This document shows positions 1 to 11,130 of a stretch of 64,000 bases of DNA, one piece after another (the stretch's first letter is position 1; every line of letters begins with the position of its first letter). Source of the DNA: Eledone cirrhosa (lineage: Eukaryota; Mollusca; Cephalopoda; Octopoda; Eledonidae); assembly GCA_964016885.1 (NCBI GenBank), contig OZ024741.1:34817448-34881447 (forward strand), read 5' to 3'. The translations under genes and the position numbers were made by a program. The notes beneath the pieces were generated by a model. That model was not told the origin of the DNA. It saw nothing but the letters and a program-made list of their open reading frames with translations, and did no database searches.

Positions 1-62
1 TAAAGTATCAGTAATGCACTGGTTAATTGCTGGCCTTGTGCCAAAAGTAGAAACAATTATTA
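1..62 (+). mobile_element. SINE S1 tail fragment
   Basis: Only the 3' end is present, cut by the window edge: ataaagtaccagtaatgcac-like segment, then cttgtgccaaaagtagaaac. Confidence 0.8.
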
Positions 63-63
63 C

Positions 64-250
64 AGCATCAGACAACATGCTTTGCAGCATAGAGCCACGT
101 CCCTTTACATTCTGAGTTCTAATCCTGTCGAGGTTAGCTTTGCCTTTCATCCTTCTTGGATTGATAAAATAAAGTACCAGTAATGCACTGGTCTATTTAC
201 TCAACTTTCCCCTCCCCTAAAATGGTTGGCCTTGTGCCTAAATCAGAAGC
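64..250 (+). mobile_element. SINE S1, older variant
   Basis: Diverged copy with the long 3' body containing the ttcccctcccctaaaatgg block. It is followed directly by another S1 copy, giving a SINE cluster at the window start. Confidence 0.75.
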
Positions 251-440
251 GGTGGATTAGCAGTATCGGTAGAGGGTCGGACGCCATGCTTTGCAGCACA
301 GTTACGTCCCTTTACGGACTGAGTTCAAATCCCGCCGAGGTTAACTTTGCCTTTCATCCTTACGCGGTCGATAAAATAAAGTACCAGTAATACACTGGGA
401 TAATTGCTGGCCTTGTGCCAAAAGTAGAAACAATTATTAT
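251..440 (+). mobile_element. SINE S1, full-length
   Basis: Complete copy with pol III A/B-box-like head and the aaaagtagaaacaattatt 3' end. Confidence 0.85.
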
Positions 441-1130
441 TATTATGATTTTAAAACTACACATCGTGGGGTTTACATCGAGTAAAGGAAACAGGGACAT
501 CACCCAAGTGAAAATAGTAGGTAAAACAATAAATTTCAAAATATTAATAACGATAGAACACAATAACAACTGTTAACTAGGATCAGTTCCCTAATGGGAT
601 GGGGGGGGGGGGGAGGGGGTAGCACTTTAGGGTAATTCCAGAGATAAGCCCACACGAAACCCTGGCTTACAGGCATTAAAAGTACCTTCTCCTGGTTTTT
701 TGCCACCTGGTTAAAAAAGCAAAGTTAGAATAGGCTGAATGGGTCTACTCTGGCAATGCCCACCACTCTTACCCAGCTTTCTTGAAAACACACTGGAAGG
801 TAATACTTCTCTCTCTGCCTTCACCTTCGTCATCAAGTGGAGGAGGAGGAGAAGAAGAAGAAGAAAACGATGACGGCGTCAAAATTGGTGAGCCTATGTG
901 TGAGAGGTGGGGGTATATTACAGCTTCTACACCAAACAAGACCAGACTTTGGAATAAGGCGTGCCCATCCAGAAAGCCAAAAGAGCCGTATGCGGTTCGC
1001 AGTTAACCTATGACAGTTCTATACTAAGACTGAATATGAAATAGTAATAAATGGACTGATTTGAAGATTTAAAAAAAAAAAAAAAAAAAAAATTTAAATA
1101 CACTCGATGTTTTGAATCCGTAAAATTTAC
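441..1130. other. Non-coding interval with poly-G and poly-A tracts
   Basis: Holds a G15-type run at 600-616, a GGA/GAA-rich patch at 836-865 and a poly(A) tract at 1070-1092. The stretch before the poly(A) resembles an old retroposed transcript, but no gene is supported. Confidence 0.4.
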
Positions 1131-1844
1131 GTTCTGAATGCATTTACTGGTTAGGATAACTTTACTTTTCATTCTTCCGCGGTCGTTAAAATAAAGTTAC
1201 TTGTGAAGTTCTAGAATCAATTTATATTGCTATAATGCATCCTAAATATGAATAGAGTTATATCAGACTAAGATTTAAGATTATTTCACTGGGAACGTGT
1301 TTACTAAATAAGAGCTTAGTAATAAAAACCAAATCGGTAAAACAGTTAATTTTTCTTCTCTTTTCTTTCATAATGGAGAGAATAAATTGTAATTCTGCTG
1401 TAAAAACACCACAAGAACCGAAAATTACGCTTATACGAATTTTAATTTAAAAAAATACCTGTTTGCCGAAACTTCTGTTACAAAACACACCCTAAACTGA
1501 AGACAAACAGGGAGATAACTCTAATCAGAATAATTATCGATTTAATGAACAACGTCAAAATATTCAAATATTTGAACAATTACTGCAATGATACAAAACC
1601 AGTTACTATTACAATATTTAGAAATAGTAAAAAATAAACAAATTTAAAAAATGCTGTTATATCATAATGAAATATCGATGAAATTAGTTGTAATTTTTTA
1701 TTTTGTTCAGTCAATCAGAACTCTTACCAATTAGTAGAACGTTCTTCCATGAATTCCTAGCGTTTGTTGACAGCATCCAGGTCCTTCTGAAATGTTAACC
1801 TGCTTCGTGGTCTTCCACGTTTCCTTCTAAGTTTTTTTTTACCC
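1131..1844. other. AT-rich non-coding interval
   Basis: Contains a short S1 SINE remnant (about 1130-1200) and otherwise low-complexity AT-rich sequence. No ORF or known repeat recognised. Confidence 0.4.
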
Positions 1845-2648
1845 ACCCTCCGTCCGTCTCCTTTTTACTTTTCTTTTTTCTTTTGTATGCTGAATAATCT
1901 GGCGAGCTGCTAGACCAGCCAATCGCCTCCCTCGTTCAGTCATCATCTGTTGAACTCTTTGTGACGTTCCTTTCCTAAATCTTACACGTCTTTGTTTCTT
2001 ATTTAATCACGACATGCCACTTTTCGCGGGGGCAGCTGAAGTCTCCCCTGGTTTACGCAAACTTGTATAGCTGCTTTTGTCTTGCTCAAGTCTACTGTTC
2101 AATGGTCTACGGCTCAAGTTGCTGCTAACATAACAGCTTGATGTGTATTTCGGTGTACAAGTTGAGAATTCAGTAGAACTTTCGAAGGGAATAGTATCAT
2201 TGTTTCGCCGTAAATAACCCGTATTAGCAAAAGAACGTTGTTTCATTTCACGAGGAATTTCAGATGGCTTTCTTGCAGCGTATATTTCTTGGTTTATATT
2301 CTTATGTAAGATTTTCCTAACAAGATTACGATTTTTTTCCACCGAAAGAGCTGTTTGATATGACAGCAAGTTGGTGTGTGACGTAGGTTTGAACGATTTA
2401 GTATCCACCCGAGGAAGAACAAAACCTACACCGTGTCTGCTATAAGTAGTTTTTGGCAATGACGAAACACCTTTTACGAAATTACTGCTTTTTACAGTTG
2501 TAACAGGATAACTAACTGGCAATGTTGGATAATCATCTAAAGGTTTTCTGTTGGAATGGTCTTTATTTAAATATAACGGTTTCTTCACCACAAACTCTAA
2601 ATCGGGTCTATTATCACAAGTTGGCTCCAAGACATTCACATAACCGAC

Positions 2649-2819
2649 ATCAGTATTGGTAGAGGGTCAGACATGCTTTCCAGCGTAGTTACGTCCCTTT
2701 ACCGAGTTCAAATCCCGCCGAGGTTTACTTTGCCTTTCATCCTTACAGGGTCGATAAAATAAAGTACCAGTAATACACTTGGTAATTGCTGCCCTTGTGC
2801 CAAAATCAGAAACAATTAT
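2649..2819 (+). mobile_element. tRNA-derived SINE (family S1), head truncated
   Basis: Paralogous copy of the 3574 SINE, carried along by the local duplication. The first bases of the head and the left target duplication are missing. Confidence 0.85.
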
Positions 2820-3203
2820 CTAAAATATTAGCAACACAGCTGTTTGCTTTCCATATCAGTTTGGCTCTCTACAGACAAATCTCCTTTTACTGAAGTGACT
2901 CTCTTCACACTCAGAATATTCATCACTCGATTGATTTTCAAAAAATACAGAATTTTCATCGAAGCATCGCCGAGTCTCTTCAATTTGAAAACTTTCATTA
3001 ATTGATTGGCCCTCTACAGGCATCACAGAATTCCTACCAAAAAACAAACAAAAAAACTTTTATCAAACTGGCTTATTAAACAGAATCTTTATCAAGATTT
3101 ACAGGGGTAGAGTGTGTAATTGTCGATGGGCCCTCTTGATAATCCGAGTAGCCCAACAAATTATTTGCATTACAAAGCTTTGATACAGCAGATATTTTTC
3201 GGT

Positions 3204-3343
3204 GCGAAACTCTCGGACGCCTTCTTTGATCATTTGCTGAGTTCTTTGTCGTAGGTTTAACAAATACCAATGAGCGAAACTCTCGGACGCCTTCTTTGAT
3301 CATTTGCTGAGTTCTTTGTCGTAGGTTTAACAAATACCAATGA
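3204..3343. repeat. 70-bp direct tandem duplication
   Basis: The segment starting gcgaaactctcggacgcc at 3204 repeats essentially perfectly at 3274 (period 70). Since 70 is not a multiple of three it shifts the reading frame of the pseudogene. Confidence 0.9.
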
Positions 3344-3573
3344 GCGAAACTTTTTTGTGTGTAATTTTACGAAATTACTGCTTTTTACAGTTGTAACAGG
3401 ATAACTGACTGGCAATGTTGGATAATCATCTAAAGGTTTTCTGTTGGAAAGGTTTTCTTCACTGGAATGGTCTTTATTTAAATATAACGGTTTCTTCAGC
3501 ACAAACTCTAAATCTTATTATCACAAGTTGGCTCCAAGACATTCACATAACCGACATCATTATCTAAAATATT

Positions 3574-3760
3574 AGTGGTGGATTGGCAGTATCGGTAGAG
3601 GGTCGGACGCCATGCTTTCCAGCATAGTTACGTCCCTTTACGATCTGAGTTCAAATCCCGCCGAGGTTGACTTTGCCTTTCATCCTTACGGGGTCGATAA
3701 AATAAAGTACCAGTAATGCACTGGGTAATTGCTGGCCTTGTGCCTAAAGTAGAAACAATT
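3574..3760 (+). mobile_element. tRNA-derived SINE (family S1) inserted in an ORF, with 16-bp target duplication
   Basis: A full-length copy: head ggtggattggcagtatcgg, B-box gagttcaaatcccgccga, tail cttgtgcctaaagtagaaac. It is flanked on both sides by attatctaaaatatta, a perfect 16-bp target-site duplication. Removing it would join LCVANILDN to DVGYVNVLEP in the surrounding minus-strand frame, so it landed in coding sequence. Confidence 0.9.
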
Positions 3761-4296
3761 ATCTAAAATATTAGCAACACACAGCTGTTTGCTTTCCATA
3801 TCAGTTTGGCTCTCTACAGCCACAAATATCCTTTTACTAAAGTGACTCTCTTCACACTCAGAATATTCATCACTCGATTGAATCTCAACAAATACAGAAT
3901 TTTCATCGAAGCACCGCTGAGTCTCTTCAATTTGAAAATACAGCAGCAGACATTTTTCAGTGCGAAACTCTCGCACGCCTTCTTTTGATCATTTGCTGAG
4001 TTCTTTGTCGTAGGTTTAACAAATACCAATGAGCGAAATTTTTTTGTGTGTAATTCTACTTCCTCCTCCTCATACTCTTCTTCTTCTTTATCTTCTTCAG
4101 TAAATAGTTTTATTGGTGATAATTCTTTGCGCAGCCGAGCTAGTTTTCGAGTACTGTTTGTGACATTGTATTCTACAAGGATAAATCTTAATTGGTCATC
4201 TGTTAAAGATGTTATTTCATGTGAAGTTATGATTGAATGACAAGAGTCAAAATGTGTAGACGAGTCTTTATAATGTGTGTATATACACAATATATG

Positions 4297-4760
4297 TGTA
4301 GTGACCTACATTCCGCGGGCTCACATACATTCTCTGCGTGATTTGGCTCAGCTCAGCCAATCAGCACCAGTAGAAGAGAATGTATCCCTACGCGCCCTGA
4401 TGGAGAAATTCCCCGCGAGGATTTGAGGAATCTCTCTCTCGCATCATGGTAATGTAAAGACCACTTGGTCCTTGCTGCTTCAATGCCGAAGGACCGACAC
4501 ATACAATATGTAACGGTGAGGTTTGCACTTGGGCCTGGCACAATGTAACCTTTTTATGTTTAACTTACAATCATACAATTTAACAAACATTACTTTGTGC
4601 TACAACAAAATAAACACATTTCATCTCACGAATATTCATCTTGACGTTATTATCATGTTACTCGTTATCGATATGACTAACATACTTCTACCAAACTGAT
4701 TACTCGTGGCGCTTCTAACTATAACACGATTATCTGCTAAACTTCCAAAGATCTATTTAT
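4297..4760 (+). mobile_element. LTR-like insertion, copy 1
   Basis: Starts tgtagtgacctacattccg and runs in parallel with the 23930-24511 insertion, sharing long near-identical blocks (cgggctcacatacattctct, then tgatttggctcag, then tgtatccctacgcgccctga). Both contain AATAAA-like sites and end near a ctgctaaa motif. Candidate target duplication tatatg flanks it (4291-4296 and 4760-4765), weak because the context is AT-rich. It abuts the 5' side of the LEM-like pseudogene. The TG start and gene-free interior suggest an LTR or a small non-autonomous LTR element; the family is unidentified. Confidence 0.6.
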
Positions 4761-4767
4761 ATATGCA

Positions 4768-4833
4768 ATTATTAGCAATTAACTGATTAAAGAAATCCTC
4801 GGGATTTCTTTACTCAGTTAATTGCTAATTATT
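4768..4833. repeat. Near-perfect inverted repeat (hairpin)
   Basis: attagcaattaactga on the left matches tcagttaattgctaat on the right, and aaagaaatcc pairs with gggatttctt around a 2-nt centre. Arms are about 30 bp. Confidence 0.8.
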
Positions 4834-5147
4834 TATACTTAAATCGACAAATGCGTTTGTTTTTGAATACACTTTATTTTGAAAACTAATACAACTATTG
4901 TAACATATTTATATTTATTACCCATGTAATTAGTGTATAAATGCATTTATAAAACATTGGATTGGGGCCCTTACCATTGTGCTTTAAGTATTTTTACATT
5001 GATAACAAATTTCTAATTCTTAATCTGTTGCTCAAAACTGAAAACAATTCTAAAAGGTGAGGGTTAAAGGGTATTGTTACAAAATCAAACTTAGTTGAAT
5101 AATTGCCACATAATATCATCATTACGGCTGTTTTACCAAGCATGTAT

Positions 5148-5335
5148 GGGTTGGACAGGTCCTTCTCAACACATCTCTCCACTTGCTGCGTTTCTTCATC
5201 ATCTCTGTGAGTTTCAATGATTTGAGGTCAGCTCTCACCACCTCTGCCCAGGTCTACCCATTATCCCACTACATCTCTTGTGTATCCAAGATTTATATTG
5301 TGTACACTGTATGGAGTTTATGCATACTCTTTTTC
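5148..5335 (-). mobile_element. RTE-type LINE 3' fragment
   Basis: Matches the 3' region of the LINE fragment at 19915 (ctccacttg, then catctctgtgagttt, then gaggtcagctctcaccacc). Decayed, no open frame. Confidence 0.6.
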
Positions 5336-5879
5336 CAGTCAAATATCTGCTGTTCTCATCTTTTTGATAAGTTATATTAGAAAGTGATTTTATATTTTTC
5401 TGCTTATAACATTTAAAACGCTTGGAATAGCTAGTCCTCTGGCAACAAAGTCTTTCTCCTCATTAGTTGGTTGCCTTATTAAGTATCAAGTGATGCTCAT
5501 AAGGTTGCTTGGCTATTTAAGTAACTTAGCCTCATTCTCACCTGCAGCTGTCATTAATGTTTTGGCTTGCATCAAAATGTTTTAGAAGGCAATACCAGCA
5601 TTCCCTCTTGTTGTGTAACTGAAGTGCATGTCTACCCCCTTATTTATTGAATGGTTTCTTTTGTAAATCATTATTTGTTATATATATTGCATTTTATGAT
5701 TATGAAGTCTTTTGAAGGTGATGGCATGCAATGCTAGATTTACCATTGTGCTTTGGTGTGCTTAAGTACAGGGCCCTGTTGGCCAGAGATGGGGGATGCA
5801 TCTCCCCCCCCCCCCCTCTCAAATTTATATCCTTCAGGACCTAAGTAAGAGGCCTCATAACTTAACTGGCACTGATGAC

Positions 5880-6050
5880 ATGGTAGAGTCGTTAAAACAT
5901 CAGACAAATGATTTGGCAGTATGTGTTCTGTCTCTTTAAATTTTGAGGTCAACTTTGCCGTTCATCCTTCTGAGGTCAATAAAAAAAAAAGGACCAGTGG
6001 AGTTGATATAATTGACTTTCCTCTCCCTACAATTTGTTAGCCTTGTGTCT
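5880..6050 (+). mobile_element. SINE S1, diverged
   Basis: Shows the degenerate head, the caactttgccgttcatcctt block and the 3' gccttgtgtcttagaaatcat end. Confidence 0.6.
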
Positions 6051-6062
6051 TAGAAATCATGA

Positions 6063-6190
6063 AGGCAGTGGATTGACGGAATCAGAGCGTCAAACAAAAT
6101 GCTGTGTGGTATTTAATTACGCCTGTTTTCTTCTTGAGTTCACATCTCGCAGAGGTCAACTTGACCTTTCATCCTTCTGAGTTCTAATGC
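6063..6190 (+). mobile_element. SINE S1, 3'-truncated diverged copy
   Basis: Head cagtggattgacggaatcag, then gagttcacatctcgcagagg and ctttcatccttctgag. Confidence 0.55.
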
Positions 6191-6319
6191 TGCAAATTTT
6201 CATTTCATTTTATTTCATTTCATTTTATTCCTTTTCATCTCATCTCTCCTAACTTCAAAACAGCTCCATTCCTAAAACACCAAAACTTAAACACTAATTC
6301 ACCCTGTTATTTATCTTCA

Positions 6320-6500
6320 TGAGCGGTGGATTGGCAGTATTGGTAGAGACTCGGATGCCATGCTTTGCAGCATAGAGTTATGCCCCTTTATGGTCTGAGT
6401 TCAAGTCCCGCCGAGGTTAACTTTGCCTTTCATCCTTATAGAGTCGATAAAATAAAGTACCAGTAATGTACTGGCCTTGTGCCAAAAGTAGAAACAGTTC
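6320..6500 (+). mobile_element. SINE S1, full-length
   Basis: Head gcggtggattggcagtattg through to the tail gtgccaaaagtagaaacag. Confidence 0.85.
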
Positions 6501-6870
6501 TTTATCTTCAACTTCCCTATCTCTACCTTCGCCACCTTCATCTTCTACTTTACCATCATCATCACAATCATATTCACCATAAACAACACAACCACCAACT
6601 CTACTTCTCATTCTCCTCCTCCGCCTTCTTCTTCCCCTCACTTGTATGCTTACCATTATCCCTCATCAATATGGCCCTACCAGTCATTCTTGTCATTATA
6701 CTGGTGGACCTTAAAATTCCTGCTAACCACTTAACAGCTGCTTCTTTTTCCTTTTCATTCTTCCCAATTTTGATATTTATAATTTCATCTAAAGAAAATG
6801 TTATGCCCAACCCAATTACAATTCTTAACAATTCACCACCCCTGTCACATTGAAAACCACTATCCTCCAT
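6501..6870. other. Low-complexity pyrimidine-rich interval
   Basis: CAT/CTT/CTC-rich sequence gives long but compositionally biased ORFs on both strands (His- and Ser-rich, or Arg-rich). I do not regard these as genes. Confidence 0.5.
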
Positions 6871-6875
6871 CTACC

Positions 6876-6989
6876 CACTCCCGTCACCCACCATAACCCA
6901 CTCCCGTCACCCACCATAACCCACTCCCGTCACCCACCATAACCCACTCCCGTCACCCACATAACCCACTCCCGTCACCCACCATAACC
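6876..6989. repeat. 23-bp minisatellite, about 5 copies
   Basis: Unit cactcccgtcacccaccata plus acc, period 23, nearly perfect except for one copy lacking two bases. Confidence 0.92.
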
Positions 6990-8357
6990 CAATAACATCT
7001 AAACTATAATAAAGTAAGAAGCGTGGGACGGCCTACGGTTTATAATTTTTTTATCCCATTAGTAAAATAAGTTGGATTACTTTGAATAAATAATGAATGA
7101 ATATTACATAATTTATCTACTAAATTTCGTGGCTGTTGATTAAATATATTTTGTTTATTTAAAGATTCACTTTAAAATTTCTGATATCTCAACACTTCCG
7201 GTTGGCCATCGCTTAAATAAACATACTAATTTTCTCCTAATGCAGTTTATATCTTTTTTAATGTATCATGGATTACGTTACTGATTAAATAAAACAGTTT
7301 AATGCAGTCTTCGTTCAATTTTTATGTATTATATATTGCCGATTACGATTTTATTTGATGTATCATATCTACATGTATATATACCTGCGTATAATATCAA
7401 TATACACACTACACATGCTAGCAGAAAACCACCTGAAGGGTGTTTTTTTTGCTAGTCTATATAAAATGAACACAGGACATGTCAACAGTTTGGTTGGGAC
7501 CACCCATGTAAACTCTCTTATTTGAAGAAGTGTTGATTAAGAGTCGGGATTCGATCACATGATCAAACCTGAGCTGATTGATATGGAAACAAATTGTAAT
7601 ATGTAATAAAGTTTACAAAAGCTGCAATTCTTATTGTCACTTATATATATATATATACATATAGTTCAAAAGTTCAAATCTGTTGTGCAGCACTTTAGGT
7701 AAGGGTCTTCTACAATAGTCAGGATGATCAATTCCTTGTGAGTGGTATTTGGTCCACATAAAACGTATAGAAGTCTGTTATATGTGTGTGTGGAGGTATG
7801 ATGCTGATGTATGTTAGCAAAGGATGTAAACATTGAAATACAAGAAAGAAAAAGTTGTTATTGTTGCTTTTTTTTTTTAGCAAAATCCCTTGCATTATTT
7901 GTTCTGAACTGAGCTACAAACACTCTCTTGTCTGTCTCACCATCAGAAATGCAGTGATTGGTTAATTGGAAACAGATTCTTGGGGCTCTGCAAAGGTAGT
8001 ACTGAGGAACTGGCAAGACCTTTGAGAAGCCTGAGGTCTGTGAGAAAATTCATTCAAATCTTGGTAACCATGGGTTTAACTACTGAAAATTTGTTTGATG
8101 TTTTATTTGTTTTATTACATACAAAATACAGTAAAAATTCTTAAATTATTAGCAGGAAAGATAAATGAGCATGTCAACAAAAATAAGATTTGTGTATTTT
8201 CATATATAAGAAATCATCGTCATTAAATGTAAATATGAATAGTTAATGTAGTTCTCCAATGTATTTTAAGGTGTTTTTTTACTTCTATATATAACACATA
8301 TCTTTAAATTATTAGCAGGAAAGCTAAATAGGTATAGCAATAAAAAATAATATGACT
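6990..8357. other. AT-rich interval without recognised genes
   Basis: Contains a decayed tRNA-derived SINE of a second type (about 7665-7795; caagggtcttctacaatag-like block) and microsatellite tracts. Nothing else recognised. Confidence 0.4.
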
Positions 8358-9202
8358 TACCATATATACTCGAGGATAAGCCGAGGAATATGTTACCAGA
8401 AAATCAATGGTAAAATGGTATTTTGATGTTTTTCACCAACTTCAAATTCTACATAAATAAGGTGCTAAAATATCTGGAATGATTATTTCACAATGAAACA
8501 CTGTTTTTCTACATTTGCTATATTGTGAGTTTTATTTATGCATTGAATTGAGAACATTCTCTCTCTCTCTCTCCCTCTCTCTAGGTTGCAGTTTCTTCCT
8601 CCCCCTTCAACTCTAAATTCTTATACTGTGTGCTCTTAGTTGATCTTTTTCAATTATTCTCTATTCATTTCAATCTACTCCTAGTGTTTTAATGATCTCC
8701 ATAATGGTTAAATAAAATCTTTTTAAAATAAACTAAAATATATCTCCATTTCTTTATATATTAATTTAGAATTTTCTCATGCTTTTTTGCTTTCTAATTA
8801 TAAAGAAATAACATTTTCTAAAAATGAGAGAGGTTTGTCTTGTTTTCACTTGGGAGGTTTGTATGTAGTGGATTTGTGAAACAAAAACTATATTCTAAAC
8901 CAGCAGTCCCCAGCCGGTGTTCCGCGGACGACAGGTGGTTCAAGAGAAAATATTGATGATCAGCAGAAAAATTTTAATGTATTTATCTTTTAAAAAAAAG
9001 TTATATTAGTGGTTTGCGGGATTTAAAATTATGAATTTAGTGGTCTGTGAGGTCCGAAAGGTTGGTGACTGCTGCTCTAAATGACACTTAAAACATTTTA
9101 AATATCAAAATATTAAAACTTTGTAAATATTTTCTCCACTCATGAGAATTTCAAAACCACGCCATAATGTGTTGATTAGCTTATATTCGAGTATATATGG
9201 TA
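8358..9202 (+). mobile_element. TIR DNA transposon (non-autonomous), about 845 bp
   Basis: Left end TACCATATATACTCGAGG, then ATAAGCC; right end GGCTTATATTCGAG-like, then TATATATGGTA, giving inverted termini of about 25 bp. No transposase ORF. A second, oppositely oriented relative lies at 44600-45351. A hAT-like MITE is nested inside. Confidence 0.7.
8901..9074 (+). mobile_element. hAT-like MITE nested in the TIR transposon
   Basis: Termini CAGCAGTCCCCAGCC and GGTTGGTGACTGCTG are inverted complements. The flanks ttctaaac and ctctaaat fit a mutated 8-bp target duplication, as hAT elements make. Confidence 0.75.
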
Positions 9203-9649
9203 TGTATTTCTGAGTTGATTTTATATATAAAAAAGATATAATTATAACCAGTTGGTTTGTAGAGAGTAGTGAATCTCTTTAAAAAAAAAAGGAAAAAGAA
9301 CCCAACAAAATAAAGATACTTGATAGAAAGTTCATCATACTAACATAGAATGGATAATTATTAATGAGATTTTTAATAGATTTCTCAAGGGACACAGTCA
9401 AAAGTAATTTTAACTTTTTCTCCAACTCTTCTTAAGGTGTTTTCAGTCTCTATTTATCAAGAAACAACGCATCCTTAATGAGAAGGCTTTCTGTGAAAAG
9501 AAGAAAGTGTAAACATACTTTTCACTATTCTCTCTGTACATAGAAAAACATTTACATGTTTCAGAGATTATTGTCTCCTCATCAAAAGGTAACTACTCCT
9601 ATGATTCTGTATACAGGGGAATCTTTATAGCCTTACTATTTGTGTCAAG

Positions 9650-9832
9650 GGCAGTGGATTGGCAGTATCGGTAGAGCGTCAGACACCATGCTTTGCAGCA
9701 TAGAGTTATGGCCCTTTGTGTTCTGAGTTAAAATCCCACTGAGGTGAACTTTGCCTTTCATCCTTACGGGGTTGCTAAAATAATGCACTGGGGTAATTGC
9801 TGGCCTTGTGCCAAAAGTAGAAACAATTACTA
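9650..9832 (+). mobile_element. SINE S1, plus orientation
   Basis: Full head to tail (gcagtggattggcagtatcg, then aaaagtagaaacaattact). It lies about 80 bp from an S1 copy in the opposite orientation. Confidence 0.88.
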
Positions 9833-9910
9833 TCTATGTCAAGTCGTAGAGTATAACTGAAATGATCAGTCAAGTTTGCATGATGTGTATTTGGCAATGT
9901 CATTAATATA

Positions 9911-10090
9911 ATTGTTTCTACTTTTGGCACAAGGCCAGCTATTACCCAGTGCATTACTGGTGCTTTATTTTATCAACCCCGTAAGGATGAAAGGCAAAGC
10001 TAACCTTGGAGGGATTTGAACTCATAATTTTAATATAAATGCGTCAAAGCATGGTGTCCAACCCTCTACCGATACTGCCAATCCACCAAT
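9911..10090 (-). mobile_element. SINE S1, minus orientation
   Basis: Reads as the reverse complement: tail aattgtttctacttttggca first, head ctaccgatactgccaatcc last. Together with 9650-9832 it forms a potential long RNA hairpin. Confidence 0.88.
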
Positions 10091-10119
10091 ATAATAATAA
10101 TAAATATTTATATAAGACA

Positions 10120-10300
10120 CAGTAGGCAGTGAATTAGTAGTGTCATTAGAATGTTGACTAGAATGCTTGGCAGTATTTGTTCCAGCTCTCTGTGCTCTGA
10201 ATTCAAATCTTGCCATGGTCAACTTTGCCTTTCATCTTTTCAAGGTAAATAAAAAGTACCAGTTCTGTACAGGGGGGTTGATTCTTTCTCTCTTCTCCCT
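10120..10300 (+). mobile_element. SINE S1-related, diverged
   Basis: gaattcaaatcttgccatgg B-box region, caactttgcctttcatct, then aaaaagtaccag. Confidence 0.65.
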
Positions 10301-10377
10301 TTTTGTTATGGAGCTAGATAAGTCAAGTGCCCATGTCTTTCTACGTTCCTGTCTATCACTCCCTCTTATTCTCCAGT

Positions 10378-10710
10378 AGGCAGCAAACATGTAGAGTCAT
10401 TAGAACGTCAGAATGTTTCTCAGTATTCGTTCTGGTTATCAACACTCTAGGTTCAAATCCTGTCATAGTCAATTTTGTCTTTCATCCTTTCTAGGTCAAT
10501 AAAAAAGAACCAGTCTTGTACCAGCGACACTTATTCCTCTATATCTCTTTCTCACTTCCTATCTAGCACTACCAGTAATTCTCTGGGAGAAATCAGCTGT
10601 GTTCAGACCTGGAGAGGAGATGGGCTCTGCCAAGTTTTAAAAATGCCCAAGAAATGCCATATGCCAATATGGCGCATCTACGACCTCATCAGGAGTTACA
10701 GCATCATACA
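10378..10710 (+). mobile_element. SINE S1-related with extended 3' body
   Basis: Head and B-box as in S1. After the tataaagtaccag-like block it continues into a body with cagacctggagaggagatgg, ctctgccaagtttt and ctcatcaggagttacag. The same extended body recurs at 16060-16345, so this is a distinct longer subfamily. Confidence 0.65.
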
Positions 10711-11130
10711 TAGAACACAGTATGAATTAAAAAATTTAAGATATTTTCCAATATATGCTGTGTTTTGTATAAATATTTATTATATATTCTTAAGTTATTA
10801 GCAGGAAAAGTTACATTGATTCATTTTTGTTTTGATTTTAATATATAATTATTTCAGCTGTCTGTATCTGGTGATGAATCTCTGTGAATATTTTAAACTC
10901 TTTAATCCAACACATTTTAAAGGGAAAAAACAAGCAAAATGATGAGTATGAGGATTTCAGTGATTCAAGCACTCTTGACCCACTTGTTGAATCTCCAACA
11001 CCTTCATATCATTCAATAATGATTTAGCAGAAAATAACTAAAAACAGGTTTGTTAATTCAAATGTTTATAGTAACTTTACTAGAGGACAGATTGTTGTGA
11101 AAATTCACAGTAAATTAAAGAGTTTACTAT

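Larger units (their letters stand above)
2476..3370. repeat. First copy of a roughly 0.9-kb tandem segmental duplication in the LEM-like pseudogene
   Basis: Blocks at 2476-2645, 2649-2819 (SINE) and 2815-2990 recur in the same order at 3369-3555, 3574-3760 and 3755-3940 with a few substitutions and small indels. In the second copy the SINE keeps both target duplications; in the first the left side is deleted. Confidence 0.8.
1845..4290 (-). pseudogene. Decayed, partly tandem-duplicated ORF with a possible LEM-like N-terminus
   Basis: Minus-strand coding remnants in order: 4240-4050 encodes a segment with LTDDQLRFILVEYNV and NSTRKLARLRKEL. This resembles the LEM domain of emerin/LAP2-type nuclear-envelope proteins but is a few residues shorter between its helices. 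An acidic EEDKEEEE run and KKFRSLVFVKPTTKNSANDQ follow, then SDEYSECEESHFSKR (3850 and 2900 copies). The largest intact piece is 2639-2007 (about 210 codons), ending at a TGA. The same frame continues for 53 more codons (LNKKQRRVRFRKG to KEKRKVKRRR) down to a TAA near 1845, so the TGA looks like a CGA-to-TGA change. Frameshifts, a 70-bp internal duplication, duplicated blocks and SINE insertions make it a pseudogene. It lacks recognisable introns, so it may be a retrocopy. The LEM assignment is tentative. Confidence 0.55.

Noticed and set aside
6479..6870. Overlapping plus- and minus-strand ORFs (89-124 codons)
   Set aside because: Composition-driven (CTT/CAT repeats), no domain, partly SINE tail.
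10640..10705. CTGATGAG motif on the minus strand as a possible hammerhead
   Set aside because: No GAAA partner or stem II at the required distance; the sequence is part of the extended SINE body also present at 16300.
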